Shown: positions 45,254-55,119, counted from the first letter of the stretch. The stretch is DNA of 64,000 nucleotides from Gemmatimonas sp. (GCA_013822425.1 PNKL01000010.1:1-64000); one strand, 5' to 3'. Numbers and translations are program-made. Notes: generated from the letters alone by a model not told the origin.

Positions 45254-46914
45254 CTACTCGCCGGTACCGAACTGCCGCGTGAACTTGAACGTCAGTGAGC
45301 GCGCCATGGGACGCTGCCAGTTGAAGAAGCCGTCCGCCTGTTCGCCGTCGTTGAGCACGATGAACAGGCCCGTTGCGGCCGTGTTTAGCCAGCCGAATCG
45401 CACGTTGGCCGTCCAGACCTGCGCCTGCTGGTTGAACTGCGCGAGCGACTGTATGAAGACCCGGGGCGTGAACGAGTAGCCGAGGCGGGCACCGACAATG
45501 GACCGAATGAAGTTCCCCTGGTCCAGGCGCACGTCGTTGTAATCCACCAGGAGCGATGACGTAATGGACGCACCCCGGCGATAGGTCACGGTGACGGTGC
45601 CGCCGCGCCGCGTGCCGTTGTAGAACGAGCCGACGTCACCGCGCACCAGCATGGACAGCGGAGCACTCGGGTTCGTCTGCCAATCGAGGCCCCAGGTCGG
45701 AAAGTCATATGAGCCCACCGGAAGCACCACGTTCTTCGCGATCTGGAACGGACGCTGCAGTCCTTCGTGATAGACGTTGAGCTCCGGCCCGAACCGGCCG
45801 CCGGAGTTGAACGTCACTTCGGTGAAGTCGAGGTGCAGCTGGCCGGATTGGTAGAATCCGTCCAGTCCGTAGTACTGGCGCCACGTGAAATGGGGGTTCC
45901 ACTCGCGGACGCGCGTCCAGTTGGGATTGCGGACTACCCGCATGAACTGAAGTTCGTGATGTCGGTACCCGGGCGTGCGGGCGAGGAAGCCGACCTCTGG
46001 ATTGAAGGCCTCGCCGATACGCATCAGGCGCACGCTGTTGCTCCAGTCGTGCGTCAGGAACGATCCGCGCAGGCTGGCGGCCGCGTTGTCGCCGGCGCGG
46101 CCCGGGGTCTCGGTCAGTGCGCTCCACCAGTCGAAGGTCTACTTCTCGCCGAAGCCGAGGCGGCCGTCCACGCCGAGGGTGCGGTTGACGTCATCGGGGC
46201 GGGAGCCGCCGCACAGCGTGGGCGAGGCGCACGCGTCCAAGGCACGTTCGCCGATGCCCCTCTCATTCTCGCCCGTGAAGATCTGCAGCATGCCGATAGT
46301 CGTGCCGCCCACGCGACCGGTCAGGCGTCCGCCGCCGCGGATCTCCACCGGCTGGCCCATGGTGTCGATGCCGATGCGGCGGGTGAAGAAGAGGTCCGCC
46401 GCCTGCGGCGTGCCGGCAGCAAAGACGCCGGCGTTCTCGAGGAAGAACGGACGCTTCTCGGGGAAGAAGAGCGGAAAGCGCGTGAGGTTGGTGCGCTGCT
46501 CATCCACCTCCACCTGCGCGAAGTCGGTGTTGTATGTGAGGTCGAGCGTCAGACTCGGCGTCAGGCCGTACTTGGCGTCAATGCCGAACTCCCTGGGATA
46601 CGTGGCGTCGGTGCCGGCGGCAAAGTTGCGCGTGGCGGATCCCAGCACATATGGCGTCACCGTGGCCACGCGCCGCGCCGGGACCTGCAGGCCGGTCAAC
46701 TCTCCGGCCATCGAGAACCGATAGAGGTTGAACTGGCGGGAGATCGGCGACCAGAAGGACTCCTCGGCGGGCGTGGTGGCAAAGAGGAATCCGTTCTGCC
46801 GGTCGCGATAGGTGTCGAGCAGGATGCCACGGTAGCCGCTCCGGTGCGACCGGCACGCGCCTGGGCCTGCAGGCCAAAGGGGGCACAGGCCATCGCCGGC
46901 GTGAGCATCTTCAT
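45254..46914 (-). pseudogene. Decayed DUF5916 outer-membrane protein gene
   Basis: Remains of a DUF5916 protein (normally about 700-850 aa, with an N-terminal CBM9-like domain). The ATG at 46914 gives a signal-like start (MKMLTPAMACAPFGLQAQ). The frame then changes, and most of the CBM9-like domain is gone: the text resumes at GYRGILLDTYRDRQNGFLF. It then jumps to ESFWSPISRQFNLYRFSMAG, losing perhaps 80-90 residues. The body is good (FFPEKRPFFLENAGVF) until GRLGFGEK, where TAG (46139-46141) stands for the Trp expected before TFDWWSALTETPG. The same frame continues intact to the stop at 45254. At least three separate lesions. Confidence 0.78.
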
Positions 46915-46979
46915 CGTGAACCGGGGTGGGGATGATGCGTCGCGGGCCCGACAATCGGCCAAGCCCGCGGGGGCATCTA

Positions 46980-48416
46980 TCAGGGCACCGGAACGCTCGA
47001 CGACAGCAGGCGCGTGAGCTGGTACAGGAACTCCTGCGCCTTGAAGTACCACTCGATGCGCACCCGCTCATCGCGGCCGTGGGCGCGCGCGTCCACGGTC
47101 GGGTCGCTGAACAACCCCGACACGCCGAAGGCCGGAATGCCCAGCGCGCGGAAGTAGCGCGAGTCGGTGGCGCCGGTGGACATGGTCGGCACGACGGGGA
47201 TGTCGCCGAACATCTCGCGCGTGAGCTTCTCCACGGCGCCGATCACTTCGGGACGCATCTCCGAGGGCGGGGAGGCGCGGTCTTCGGTGGTCGTGTCGAA
47301 GACGGCGATGGCGGAGTCGTTCAGGACGTTCACGAGCGTGGCCTGCACGGAGGTCTTTGCCGCCGTAGGCACCATGCGGCAGTTCACGTTGGCTTCGGCC
47401 AGTTGCGGCAGGGCGTTCGGCGCATGGCCGCCCTTGAGCAGCGTGGCCACGCAGGTCGTGCGCATCATCGAGTTGTAGCGCGGATCCCTGGCGATCACCT
47501 CGGCGGCACCCACGTCAGCAGGGTTCCTGACCAGGGCCGTCATGGCCGCTGCCATCTCCGGCTTCTCCCCCCTGGCGGTCTGCTCGAAGAAGGCGCGCGA
47601 GACGGGATTGAGCTCCACGGGGAACTGGAACTTCGAGAGTTTCACCAGGCCCTCGGCCAGCTGGTAGATGGCATTGTCGGCGCGCGGCACGGACGAGTGA
47701 CCGCCGGCATTGGTGACGCGGAGCGTGAAATCGGCGTAGACCTTTTCCGCCGCCTGCACCGACTGCAGCAACGGCTTGCCGTCGCGCAGCGCACCGCCGC
47801 CCCCTTCGTTGATCACCCATGCCGCGTCCACGAGGGTGCGGTGGTTCTTGAGCAGCCAGTCAACGCCGTTGTAGTCGCCGCCCTCCTCATCGGCAGTCAA
47901 TGCGATGATGATGTCGCGCTGCGGTACGTAGCCTTCCTGCTTCAGTCGAATGGCGGCCGCCACGAAGAGCGACGCCATTGCCTTGTCGTCGGCCGTGCCG
48001 CGGCCGTAGTAGAAGCCGTCCCGTTCGGTGAACTTGAACGGGTCGAGGTCGTCGGACCAGTCGGTCTTCAGCGCCTCGACGACATCGAGGTGCGCGAGCA
48101 GCAGCACCGGCTTGGGCGCACCGGGCCCGCCCCTGCCGCGATAGCGCAGTACGACGTTGTGCTTCTTCTCCGTCGGCCCACCGACGAAGATGTCCCGCGC
48201 GGGAAACCCGGCGTCGCGAAACCGTCTGGCCATGGCGTTCGCGGCGGGCGTGATGTTCCCCGTCCGCACCGACGTGTTGATCTCGACGAGTTCCTTGTAG
48301 ATGTCGCGGGCGAGCAACTGATGGGGCGTCAGCGGTTTCTGCTGGGCGCCCAGCGCGGCGGCGACCACGAGGGACGAGGCAACGATCCGAACGGCCTGAC
48401 GAAGCGGGGTGGTCAT
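46980..48416 (-). CDS. Secreted M20-family metallopeptidase
   Basis: A 478-aa exported zinc peptidase. The ATG at 48416 follows AGGAGAG and starts a signal peptide (about 1-24). Metal residues are in LLAHLDVVEA (about 108-117), GRGTADDKAMA (about 139-149), ADEEGGDYNG (about 178-187) and the late STGATDSRYF; the dimerisation domain is at about 220-350. It resembles carboxypeptidase/aminoacylase members of M20/M25/M40. A long leader with two inverted repeats precedes it. Confidence 0.87.
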   Translation of the reverse strand: MTTPLRQAVRIVASSLVVAAALGAQQKPLTPHQLLARDIYKELVEINTSVRTGNITPAANAMARRFRDAGFPARDIFVGGPTEKKHNVVLRYRGRGGPGAPKPVLLLAHLDVVEALKTDWSDDLDPFKFTERDGFYYGRGTADDKAMASLFVAAAIRLKQEGYVPQRDIIIALTADEEGGDYNGVDWLLKNHRTLVDAAWVINEGGGGALRDGKPLLQSVQAAEKVYADFTLRVTNAGGHSSVPRADNAIYQLAEGLVKLSKFQFPVELNPVSRAFFEQTARGEKPEMAAAMTALVRNPADVGAAEVIARDPRYNSMMRTTCVATLLKGGHAPNALPQLAEANVNCRMVPTAAKTSVQATLVNVLNDSAIAVFDTTTEDRASPPSEMRPEVIGAVEKLTREMFGDIPVVPTMSTGATDSRYFRALGIPAFGVSGLFSDPTVDARAHGRDERVRIEWYFKAQEFLYQLTRLLSSSVPVP

Positions 48417-48441
48417 GCGCAGCGCTCTCCTGAAGGACCGA

Positions 48442-48481
48442 ACACGCGCCTGCGGGCAAAGGGGTTGCCCGAAGCGCGTGT
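48442..48481 (-). promoter_or_regulatory. Stem-loop in the leader of the M20 peptidase gene
   Basis: An outer stem ACACGCGC (48442-48449) with GCGCGTGT (48474-48481) and an inner stem CGGGCAA (48453-48459) with TTGCCCG (48465-48471). It ends about 25 bases before the start codon, near the ribosome site. A second perfect inverted repeat, AACGAGCG-T-CGCTCGTT, lies at 48501-48517. They could be an RNA control element and an operator. Confidence 0.4.
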
Positions 48482-48596
48482 CGTACGATTCATTACGATA
48501 AACGAGCGTCGCTCGTTGACTAGGTGCGGGGCAGGGCCGCTGCGGTGTCATTCCGCTCTGCGGTGATGTCCCCATCACGACAACGCGCGCAGAAGA

Positions 48597-48635
48597 CCCG
48601 GGCGCCGGCGAGCATTGCGCTCACCGACGCCCGGG
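48597..48635 (-). terminator. Terminator-like hairpin after the SusD gene
   Basis: A 17-bp stem with two mismatches: the arm starting CCCGGGCG (48597-48613) and the arm ending CGCCCGGG (48619-48635), loop ATTGC. It lies 33 bases after the SusD stop in the direction of transcription. No T-tract follows. Confidence 0.5.
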
Positions 48636-48667
48636 CTCTCATCGTAGCCTACCGCAACCTCATGCCA

Positions 48668-50074
48668 TCACGGCAGGCGATCGGTGCATCCCTTGAAGTT
48701 CGGGTTGTTCCGTTCGTCGGTCACCACCGGCAGGTTCACGTCCTTGCCGTAGCTGCCGCCCTTGTAGTGCACCCCCTGCGGGAACGTGTTCGCCTCGGTG
48801 CGACCGTACTGCTTGATCAACCGCCGCATGTCGCCGAGCCGCTGACCACGGCTGAATGTCCAGAACGCCTTCTCACGGAAGTGCAGGGAGACCCGTCCCT
48901 CGGTCGTTCCTGGATCGACGAGTGCCGGCATCGCGGTCGGCTGGATTTCGCCCAACTTGGGCGGCGCGGCGCGCAGTGCGTTGTGAATCGCCAGCCACTG
49001 CGTCACGTTGCCGGCCTTGAGCGCGACCTCAGCCTCGATCATCCGTGCGTCGATGCCGTTCACCACGTCCACTGGCGTGAACTGCTGCCACATGCCGGTG
49101 GTGCGGGTGTAGGTCAGGCCATCCTGCCCGTTGATCGAGCCGCTGGTCGGGATGGTAACTGGTAGCCGCGGATCCCTCGCCGACGAGAACGGAATGGCGT
49201 TGGCCACGCGGATGTCCCGACGGTTCCCCTCGACGCTGTCGCCCACGCTGAAACGGCGCGCGCTGAGCCCCTGCGTCCACAGCGTGTTGTTGCTGGTGGT
49301 TGCCGAGAAAGTATGCATGTAGGCAAAGGCCGTGGGCAGACCGGCAACGAGTGTTCCCGCCGTGCCGTAGTCGTTCAGCGACAGCGCCACACGAGCCCGC
49401 ACCACCTTGGCCGAGCGATTCATCAGGACACTCTGCGCATCGGTGCCGTTGGCATACTGGATCGCCGTGTCGAGCGAGGCCGCCGCCAGGGCGAAGACCT
49501 GCTGCGTCGACAGTGGCGGCCCAGGCTCGGGCGGGAACACGTTGCCGTTGCTGATGGGAATGCCGTTGCAGAAGTCAGATGCCAATTGCATTTCCGCAAA
49601 GCCACGGGCCAGGTACATCTCGGCGATCAACGAGCGCAGGCTCGGCTGAAACTGGACCAGTGCCGCAATAGACTCATTGGCCCGCGTGCGCGTGCGGTAG
49701 AGATTGCGCAGCTCGGTGGTGATGGTTCCGTTGTCCTCCTTGATCACCCGCTGGTCGGTTTCGTCGTTCTGGATGAACGTCGAACTGGTGCTCCATTCGT
49801 CCGCCAACAGGCCACCGAAGAGCCACGTGCTCTCTCCGCCTCCCGTGATGGAGCGGAAGGTCGCGATCGTGCCGTTGGCGATCGCCACCGCGGACGGCGC
49901 GCCAGCCGCCGGTGTCACAAGGTTCTGCGGGTCGATGATATCCGGATCAGTAACCGCCAGCAGCCGGTCGTTTGCGGACTGGCACGAGGCCGCAAGGAGG
50001 GTGGCCGCACAGGCGAGGGTCGTGCCGATACGCCACGGCGTGAAGAAGCGACCCGAAGTATTCGTTGTCGTCAT
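48668..50074 (-). CDS. SusD/RagB-type surface lipoprotein
   Basis: A 468-aa lipoprotein: signal peptide with lipobox LAASC (about 27-31), then a largely helical SusD/RagB-like fold with repeat-like pairs such as NLYRTRTRANESIAALVQF and IAEMYLARGFAEMQLASDFC. It acts as the lid of the SusC channel at the cell surface, catching oligosaccharides or peptides. It follows the SusC gene after 12 bases with a good GGAGA site. No glycoside hydrolase is close by, so the ligand is open. Confidence 0.85.
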   Translation of the reverse strand: MTTTNTSGRFFTPWRIGTTLACAATLLAASCQSANDRLLAVTDPDIIDPQNLVTPAAGAPSAVAIANGTIATFRSITGGGESTWLFGGLLADEWSTSSTFIQNDETDQRVIKEDNGTITTELRNLYRTRTRANESIAALVQFQPSLRSLIAEMYLARGFAEMQLASDFCNGIPISNGNVFPPEPGPPLSTQQVFALAAASLDTAIQYANGTDAQSVLMNRSAKVVRARVALSLNDYGTAGTLVAGLPTAFAYMHTFSATTSNNTLWTQGLSARRFSVGDSVEGNRRDIRVANAIPFSSARDPRLPVTIPTSGSINGQDGLTYTRTTGMWQQFTPVDVVNGIDARMIEAEVALKAGNVTQWLAIHNALRAAPPKLGEIQPTAMPALVDPGTTEGRVSLHFREKAFWTFSRGQRLGDMRRLIKQYGRTEANTFPQGVHYKGGSYGKDVNLPVVTDERNNPNFKGCTDRLP

Positions 50075-50086
50075 GGATCGAGTCTC

Positions 50087-53000
50087 CTAGAAGCCGATGT
50101 TGAAGCGGAACACAAACGCCGTGGGCGGCCCGATCGTCTGGAACTCGTTGGGCGCGTCGGTACCCTCGGTGGTATTGAAACCAGATTCCGGATCGGTACC
50201 GCGGTATTTCGTCCAGAGCTTGAGATTGCGCCCCGTGACGACGACCGAAAGGGACTGTGCGCGAACCAACTTGGCCGCCAGCGCGCTGGAGAAGGTGTAC
50301 TGCACGGAGGCCTCGCGGAGCTTGACGAACGCGCCGGGCTGGAAGTAGCCGTCGAGCGTACGCGCCGAGTGTTCGTTGGCCGCGATGTTCGTCGCCTGGT
50401 CGACGAAATTCGCCTTCAGGTTCATGCGGCCGGAGCAGTTGGGACGCGTGCAGCGAATGCGCTCGGTGTTGTTGTACCAGCGGTTGCCGCCGCGATAGTC
50501 CAGCATCGTGCTGACGCGCAGCTTGCGGTCGAGGAACTCGAAGCCGTTGACCAGTGAGAGCTGATACGGCGGCGTGGAGTACCCGCGGAAGATCACCGAG
50601 TCGCCGACGAACACCTCGTTCTTGGCAGTGTCGGCCCAGTACGTCAGCAGGCCATCGCCATTCTTGTCCTTCCAGCCGGTGATGGGACGGGCCCAGAGGC
50701 CGGAAATCGGATAGCCGGCCTTGATGCGCGTGGTCGTGCCGATCTGGTCGGGCGTGCCACCGAGCGAGACAACCTTGTTGTCATTCGCCGAGCCGGCGAG
50801 CGTCACGTCCCAGCTGACAAACCGGTTCTGGACCGGCTGCGCCGTGATGGAGGCTTCCACTCCAGCGTTCTTGACGGCACCGAGGTTGCGCAACTGAGTG
50901 GCCACCGAACCGTACGACGGCGGCATAATGGCGCTGATCAGCGCGTCTTTCGTGATCTTGCTGTAGTACGTGAAGTCCACGCTCAGGCGCTGGTCGAACA
51001 TCTGCATCTCGAACCCCGTCTCGTGTTCGGCGGACCGCTCCGGCTTGAGGTCCGGATAGCCGAGCGCGGCCAGCGTCACCGTCGGCTGGTCAGCACCGGC
51101 AACGCTCGTGGTGTTCGAGGTGTAATACCGAAGCGCATCATTGGGGCCGGGCTGGACGCCCGACTGCCCGTACGCGTAGCGCAGCCGGACGGAATTCACG
51201 AAGGCAGGAGCCTTCCACCAGTCTTCCTGTGAAATCAGGTACGACGCCGAGGCCTTGGGATAGACGATGCTCTGGAAGTTCGTGCCGAAGGCGGAGTTCT
51301 GGTCGCTGCGTACCGCCGCAGTGAGAAACAGTCGGTCGCGCCAGGCGACGGACTGCTCGACGAAGACACCGAACGTCTTCTGCCGCGTCGTGGTCTCGGA
51401 GACGGTCGGCTGGGTACCCGAAGCCACCGAGCTGGAGCCGGGGGCGAGAATGATAGATCCCGTTCCGGCGCCCATCAAGCGAAAGCCGACATACTGCGCG
51501 CCGAGCGTCGTCTTGAGATTGAAGTCGTTGTACGTGTACTGGGCCGTGGAGGCAGCGTCAACGGTTATGTTGTTGATGCTGACGCTGTTGATGCCGCGCG
51601 AGCCTAGGCGGGTATTCGCGCCCAGCGGCGGTCCGTCCCCGCGATAAAGCAGGTTCTCGTCCACCCGCCCAGTCCAGTCGTTCCCGATCGTCATGCGGTT
51701 GGCCAGCCAGCCGAGCGGCCGCCAGTCGGCCTGCATCGACCAGATGAAGCGGTTGACCGCCTGCGCACTCTTCTCCGCGAAGGAGTAGTAGGGCGTCCAG
51801 GCGCGATAGCCCATGAGCGGCGTGCCGACAGTGCTGACCGTGCCATTGTCGGTCGTGCCGGGACCGCCAAACACCTGCGAGCCCAGCCCAGCGGTCGAGT
51901 TGGACTCGAGGGCGTAGCGTGCCGCGACGTTGGTGATGCTCGTGTTCATCGCGACGTCGAGCTTCGGATTGACCGTCGCGTTGAGGTTCATGCGCAGCGT
52001 CTTGCGGTCCACCGCATTCGGTCGGCTCATCCACGGGCGCAGCGGAAGGTTGAGCGAGTCAACGCGCTCGCGTTCGAATTTGGGAAGGGAGAGCACGCCC
52101 AGTTCCTTTTCGTTCGACGCGACGAGGAGGTAGCGCAGCACATCCGTGCCGCCTGAAACTTGGGCGGTTAGCTTCTGCCGGTTGCCCGTGCCGAGCGGGG
52201 TGAGGTCCTTCCGCTTGAAGATATTCAGAGTGCTGGCCGAGTCGGCCGTGCACTCGCTGGTGCCGACGCGCTGCAGATTGCAGAAGCCGCGCGTGGAGAC
52301 CGTTTCGCCCGGACGCTTGCCCCAGGTAGTGTACGCCGCCGGGTAGTAGTTCCGGTCTTCCAGGATGCCGCTCTCGCCGGAAACGGTCCAACGCGCCGCG
52401 CCGGCCCGTCCCCGCTTGGTGGTGACCAGGATGACCCCGTTGGCCGCATCCGTGCCGTAGAGCGTGGCCGCCGACGGCCCCTTCACGACCTCGATGTTCT
52501 CGATATCATCCGGGTTGAGGTCGCCAATGCGGCTGGCGTTGTTACCGCCCGTATTGCCGCCCGCGCCGTTGCCGGTCACCGTGGAGAAGGACGAGTTGTT
52601 GCTCGTCATGCGGATGCCGTCGATGATCCAGATGGGCTCGTTCGACAGGCTGACCGAGTTCATGCCGCGGACGCGGATGCGGGCGCCGGTCCCCGTTTGC
52701 GATCCGCTCGTGACGGTGACGCCGGGAGCGCGCGCGTTCAGCACGTCTTGGAAGCTGGCAATGGGCGCCGTCTGCAGGACCTTGGTTGCCTGGATGTCCG
52801 CGGTGGCGTTGCCGATCTCGATGCGTCGCTGCTCGCCGGTGGCGGTGGTGACGACGGCCGCCAGGTTCACCGCGGCCGCGTCGAGGGCAATGTCAATGGT
52901 TCCCGGTCGGCCGGCAGTGATGCTCACGGGCTTGGTCTGCTCGCGATAGCCGATGCGCAGGACGCGCAGCGTGTAGTTGCCCGCGGGGACCGCACGAATC

Positions 53001-53218
53001 GTCAACCGCCCGTCAGGGGCGGTAGACCCACCGTAGTTGGTCCCGACGAAGAACACCCGGGCTGCTTCGACGGGGCGTTTGGTCGCGGCATCGGTAACGG
53101 TCACCGTGAGCCCGCCCGAAGTCGCTTGCGCGCGAGCATCGCTCGCTGGCCACGCGAACGCCAGCATGGCCAGTAATGCGCCAGCCAATGGCACGCTGGA
53201 GCGCATGAAGTGGATCAT
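50087..53218 (-). CDS. SusC/RagA-type TonB-linked outer-membrane receptor
   Basis: A 1043-aa TonB-dependent transporter. The ATG at 53218 follows GGAGG and begins the signal peptide (about 1-30). A carboxypeptidase-like regulatory domain (about 33-112) is followed by the plug (about 120-245; QDVLNARAPGVTVTSGSQ, RVRGMNSVSLSNEPIWIIDG, IENIEVVKGPSAATLYGTDA) and the 22-strand barrel ending in TAFVFRFNIGF with the terminal Phe. It imports an unknown nutrient with the SusD partner, energised by a TonB protein such as that at 4.8 kb. Confidence 0.9.
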   Translation of the reverse strand: MIHFMRSSVPLAGALLAMLAFAWPASDARAQATSGGLTVTVTDAATKRPVEAARVFFVGTNYGGSTAPDGRLTIRAVPAGNYTLRVLRIGYREQTKPVSITAGRPGTIDIALDAAAVNLAAVVTTATGEQRRIEIGNATADIQATKVLQTAPIASFQDVLNARAPGVTVTSGSQTGTGARIRVRGMNSVSLSNEPIWIIDGIRMTSNNSSFSTVTGNGAGGNTGGNNASRIGDLNPDDIENIEVVKGPSAATLYGTDAANGVILVTTKRGRAGAARWTVSGESGILEDRNYYPAAYTTWGKRPGETVSTRGFCNLQRVGTSECTADSASTLNIFKRKDLTPLGTGNRQKLTAQVSGGTDVLRYLLVASNEKELGVLSLPKFERERVDSLNLPLRPWMSRPNAVDRKTLRMNLNATVNPKLDVAMNTSITNVAARYALESNSTAGLGSQVFGGPGTTDNGTVSTVGTPLMGYRAWTPYYSFAEKSAQAVNRFIWSMQADWRPLGWLANRMTIGNDWTGRVDENLLYRGDGPPLGANTRLGSRGINSVSINNITVDAASTAQYTYNDFNLKTTLGAQYVGFRLMGAGTGSIILAPGSSSVASGTQPTVSETTTRQKTFGVFVEQSVAWRDRLFLTAAVRSDQNSAFGTNFQSIVYPKASASYLISQEDWWKAPAFVNSVRLRYAYGQSGVQPGPNDALRYYTSNTTSVAGADQPTVTLAALGYPDLKPERSAEHETGFEMQMFDQRLSVDFTYYSKITKDALISAIMPPSYGSVATQLRNLGAVKNAGVEASITAQPVQNRFVSWDVTLAGSANDNKVVSLGGTPDQIGTTTRIKAGYPISGLWARPITGWKDKNGDGLLTYWADTAKNEVFVGDSVIFRGYSTPPYQLSLVNGFEFLDRKLRVSTMLDYRGGNRWYNNTERIRCTRPNCSGRMNLKANFVDQATNIAANEHSARTLDGYFQPGAFVKLREASVQYTFSSALAAKLVRAQSLSVVVTGRNLKLWTKYRGTDPESGFNTTEGTDAPNEFQTIGPPTAFVFRFNIGF

Positions 53219-53669
53219 GAACCTGCCTCCTCGATCTGTGAATGGCATGAAACCGAGCGACCGAACGTCGAGATCGGGCCACTCGGGGCTACAGGTAGGA
53301 ATACTCGCCGCGACCTGCGATCGTCACCTTGATTCCGGCGCATGGAGCGACGCCTCGCGAATGGAGAGGGAACCACCAGCCAATCATCGGCACGGGGTCC
53401 CACGGTGTGGCGCGAGCTCCAGCCGCCACGATCAAGCTCGCATGCGTTGGCATGCGCGGCAACTGCTTGGCAATGGCTCGGCGAAAGGTATGGACCCTCT
53501 CGGTGGCTGGCGCGTCACCGTTGTCAGGCGACGCGCGTGGAGGTCCTGCGGTCCAGGTCGCCACACGTCTGTTGTCTCTCTGTTGTTTCTCTGTTGTCTC
53601 TCTGCTTCAGACTCGCAGGTCGGGACTAAACCGACGGCCGCTCGCAGTGGACGTGGCTAGATTTCCGGC
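53219..53669. other. Intergenic region upstream of SusC
   Basis: About 450 bases between divergent genes. A minus-strand frame of 91 codons (53289-53564) is open, but I do not recognise it and it may be chance. Three copies of the 11-bp minisatellite are at 53571-53603. No promoter could be assigned with confidence. Confidence 0.4.
53571..53603. repeat. 11-bp minisatellite (GTTGTCTCTCT), three copies
   Basis: GTTGTCTCTCT, GTTGTTTCTCT, GTTGTCTCTCT. This is the exact reverse complement of the unit at 4702-4778, including the same single-base variant (AGAGAAACAAC). Confidence 0.9.
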
Positions 53670-54260
53670 GTGACCAATCCCGCACCGACACCGACACCCG
53701 CACCGATACGTTCGCGCCTTCGCCGCTGGCTCACGCCCTGGAACATCGCCACCATCCTGGTGGTGCTCTGGCTGGGGCCGCGGTTCCTGCCACACATCGG
53801 TGCCGTCATTGGCGTCGAAAGCGGCGACCGCCAGCAGCCGGCGTTCGCCGTGACGACGCTCGACGGCCGCCCGATGAGCGACAGCACGCTGCGCGGCCGT
53901 GTGGTGCTGGTGAACTTCTGGGCCACGTGGTGCCTTCCGTGCCGCGCGGAAATGCCGCTCCTTCAGGCCATGGCGTACCGGCACGACTCAGCCGGGCTCG
54001 TCGTCCTTGGCCTGTCGGTGGACCGCACCGGCCCGGAAACCGTGCGCCAGTTCCTGACGGAGCGCAGCATCACCTATCCGGTGGCGATGGTCGGCCGTGA
54101 GATCGAGACGGCCTTCGGCGGCGTGCAGGGCTACCCGACCTCGGTGCTGCTCGATCGCACCGGACGAGTGCGCTACAAAGTGCTCGGCCCGCTCGCGATG
54201 GCGTCACTCGAGCCGGCGGTACGCCGTTTGCTCAACGAAACGTCCGCCGCACCGCGCTGA
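53670..54260 (+). CDS. TlpA-family thiol-disulfide oxidoreductase
   Basis: A 196-aa protein anchored by one N-terminal helix (about 24-42) with a periplasmic thioredoxin fold. The redox motif is in NFWATWCLPCRAEMPLLQAM (CLPC at about 89-92); GYPTSVLLDRTGRV holds the cis-proline segment. GTG start at 53670, taken because the frame opens there with residues that lead directly into the membrane helix. Likely maintains thiols in the periplasm, possibly for the copper locus downstream; that link is only positional. Confidence 0.82.
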   Translation: MTNPAPTPTPAPIRSRLRRWLTPWNIATILVVLWLGPRFLPHIGAVIGVESGDRQQPAFAVTTLDGRPMSDSTLRGRVVLVNFWATWCLPCRAEMPLLQAMAYRHDSAGLVVLGLSVDRTGPETVRQFLTERSITYPVAMVGREIETAFGGVQGYPTSVLLDRTGRVRYKVLGPLAMASLEPAVRRLLNETSAAPR

Positions 54261-54284
54261 TTGGCGGGCGGCAGTGCCGGTTGC

Positions 54285-54800
54285 CTATTTCTTGAACGTC
54301 ATCCGGAACGGGCTTGTCTCGGCGATGAGCTCCATCATCATCTGGTCCACCCGCAGCGTGGATGCCGTGCCCACGGGATACGGGCTCTTCGTGACGATCG
54401 ACCAGGTGTAGACCTCGCCCTCACGCTCGGCGAACACCTTTGCGACCTTGCCCTGGGAGTCACGCACCTTTTCCCACGCCGGCTTCTTGAACGCGCGAAT
54501 CACCATCAGGAGACGCGGCGGCACGCCGGATGCGGTGTCGGCGGTGTAGTGGAACTCGATGGCCCGATGGCCGCCAAAGGTGGTGTCGGGCCGGTCAATC
54601 AGGCGATAGCCGTACTTCCACACGCCGGGGAGCGTGACCTCCGCCTTCATGGACGCGAGCTCCTGCTGAAACGGCGGGAGCACTGCCACCGGCGCGGCTG
54701 TCATCCCCACTTCTGCCTTCTGCTCGGGCGTACCGCAGCCGGCGACGATCAACAGGGCGATGGGCGCGAGCAATCTGGAGCGGCGCGGGGAAGCAGGCAT
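54285..54800 (-). CDS. Lipoprotein of unknown function
   Basis: A 171-aa lipoprotein with signal peptide and lipobox IVAGC (about 18-22). The mature part has a helix, then strands such as TFGGHRAIEFHYTADT and GEVYTWSIVTKSPYPVGTAS. I recognise no family. It converges on the TlpA gene and is divergent from the copper-locus genes. Confidence 0.6.
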   Translation of the reverse strand: MPASPRRSRLLAPIALLIVAGCGTPEQKAEVGMTAAPVAVLPPFQQELASMKAEVTLPGVWKYGYRLIDRPDTTFGGHRAIEFHYTADTASGVPPRLLMVIRAFKKPAWEKVRDSQGKVAKVFAEREGEVYTWSIVTKSPYPVGTASTLRVDQMMMELIAETSPFRMTFKK

Positions 54801-55119
54801 TTAATGTAGTGGCCAAAAGGGAGATGGCGGCCCAGCGACCGCCGTGGCATGAAGATAACTCGCTGCGCAAGCAGCCTTCAACGCATGAGATTCCAGGATA
54901 CGGCGCGGCTTGGCGCAAAGGCCGAATGTCGTTTGCCGCCGCCTTCCATGATCACTGGACAGGAGAAGGTCAAGCAGACAGATTTTACCTTACATAAAAT
55001 AGGGTAATTGACGGCTTGGTTCCACGACGGATGCTGGCGAGCATTACTGGCAAGGCGAGGTGTCGCATTGACCACGCAAGACCTTGCATCACTCGAACTA
55101 CTCGAGGACGGACTTCCTG
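54801..55119. promoter_or_regulatory. Leader of the metal locus, with AT-rich inverted repeat
   Basis: A 319-base gap before the Met-rich protein gene. At 54983-55010 the composition drops sharply to A/T in otherwise GC-rich DNA. Within it TTACCTT (54985-54991) and AGGGTAA (55001-55007) form an imperfect inverted repeat (six of seven) around ACATAAAAT. TTGACG follows at 55008-55013, and TAAAAT is at 54995-55000. This would suit an operator over a promoter for the resistance genes, but no known metal-regulator site is matched. Confidence 0.4.

Noticed and set aside
53289-53564. 91-codon minus-strand gene upstream of SusC
   Set aside because: Open frame without signal peptide, known motif or ribosome site; could be chance or a remnant, so only mentioned with the intergenic region.
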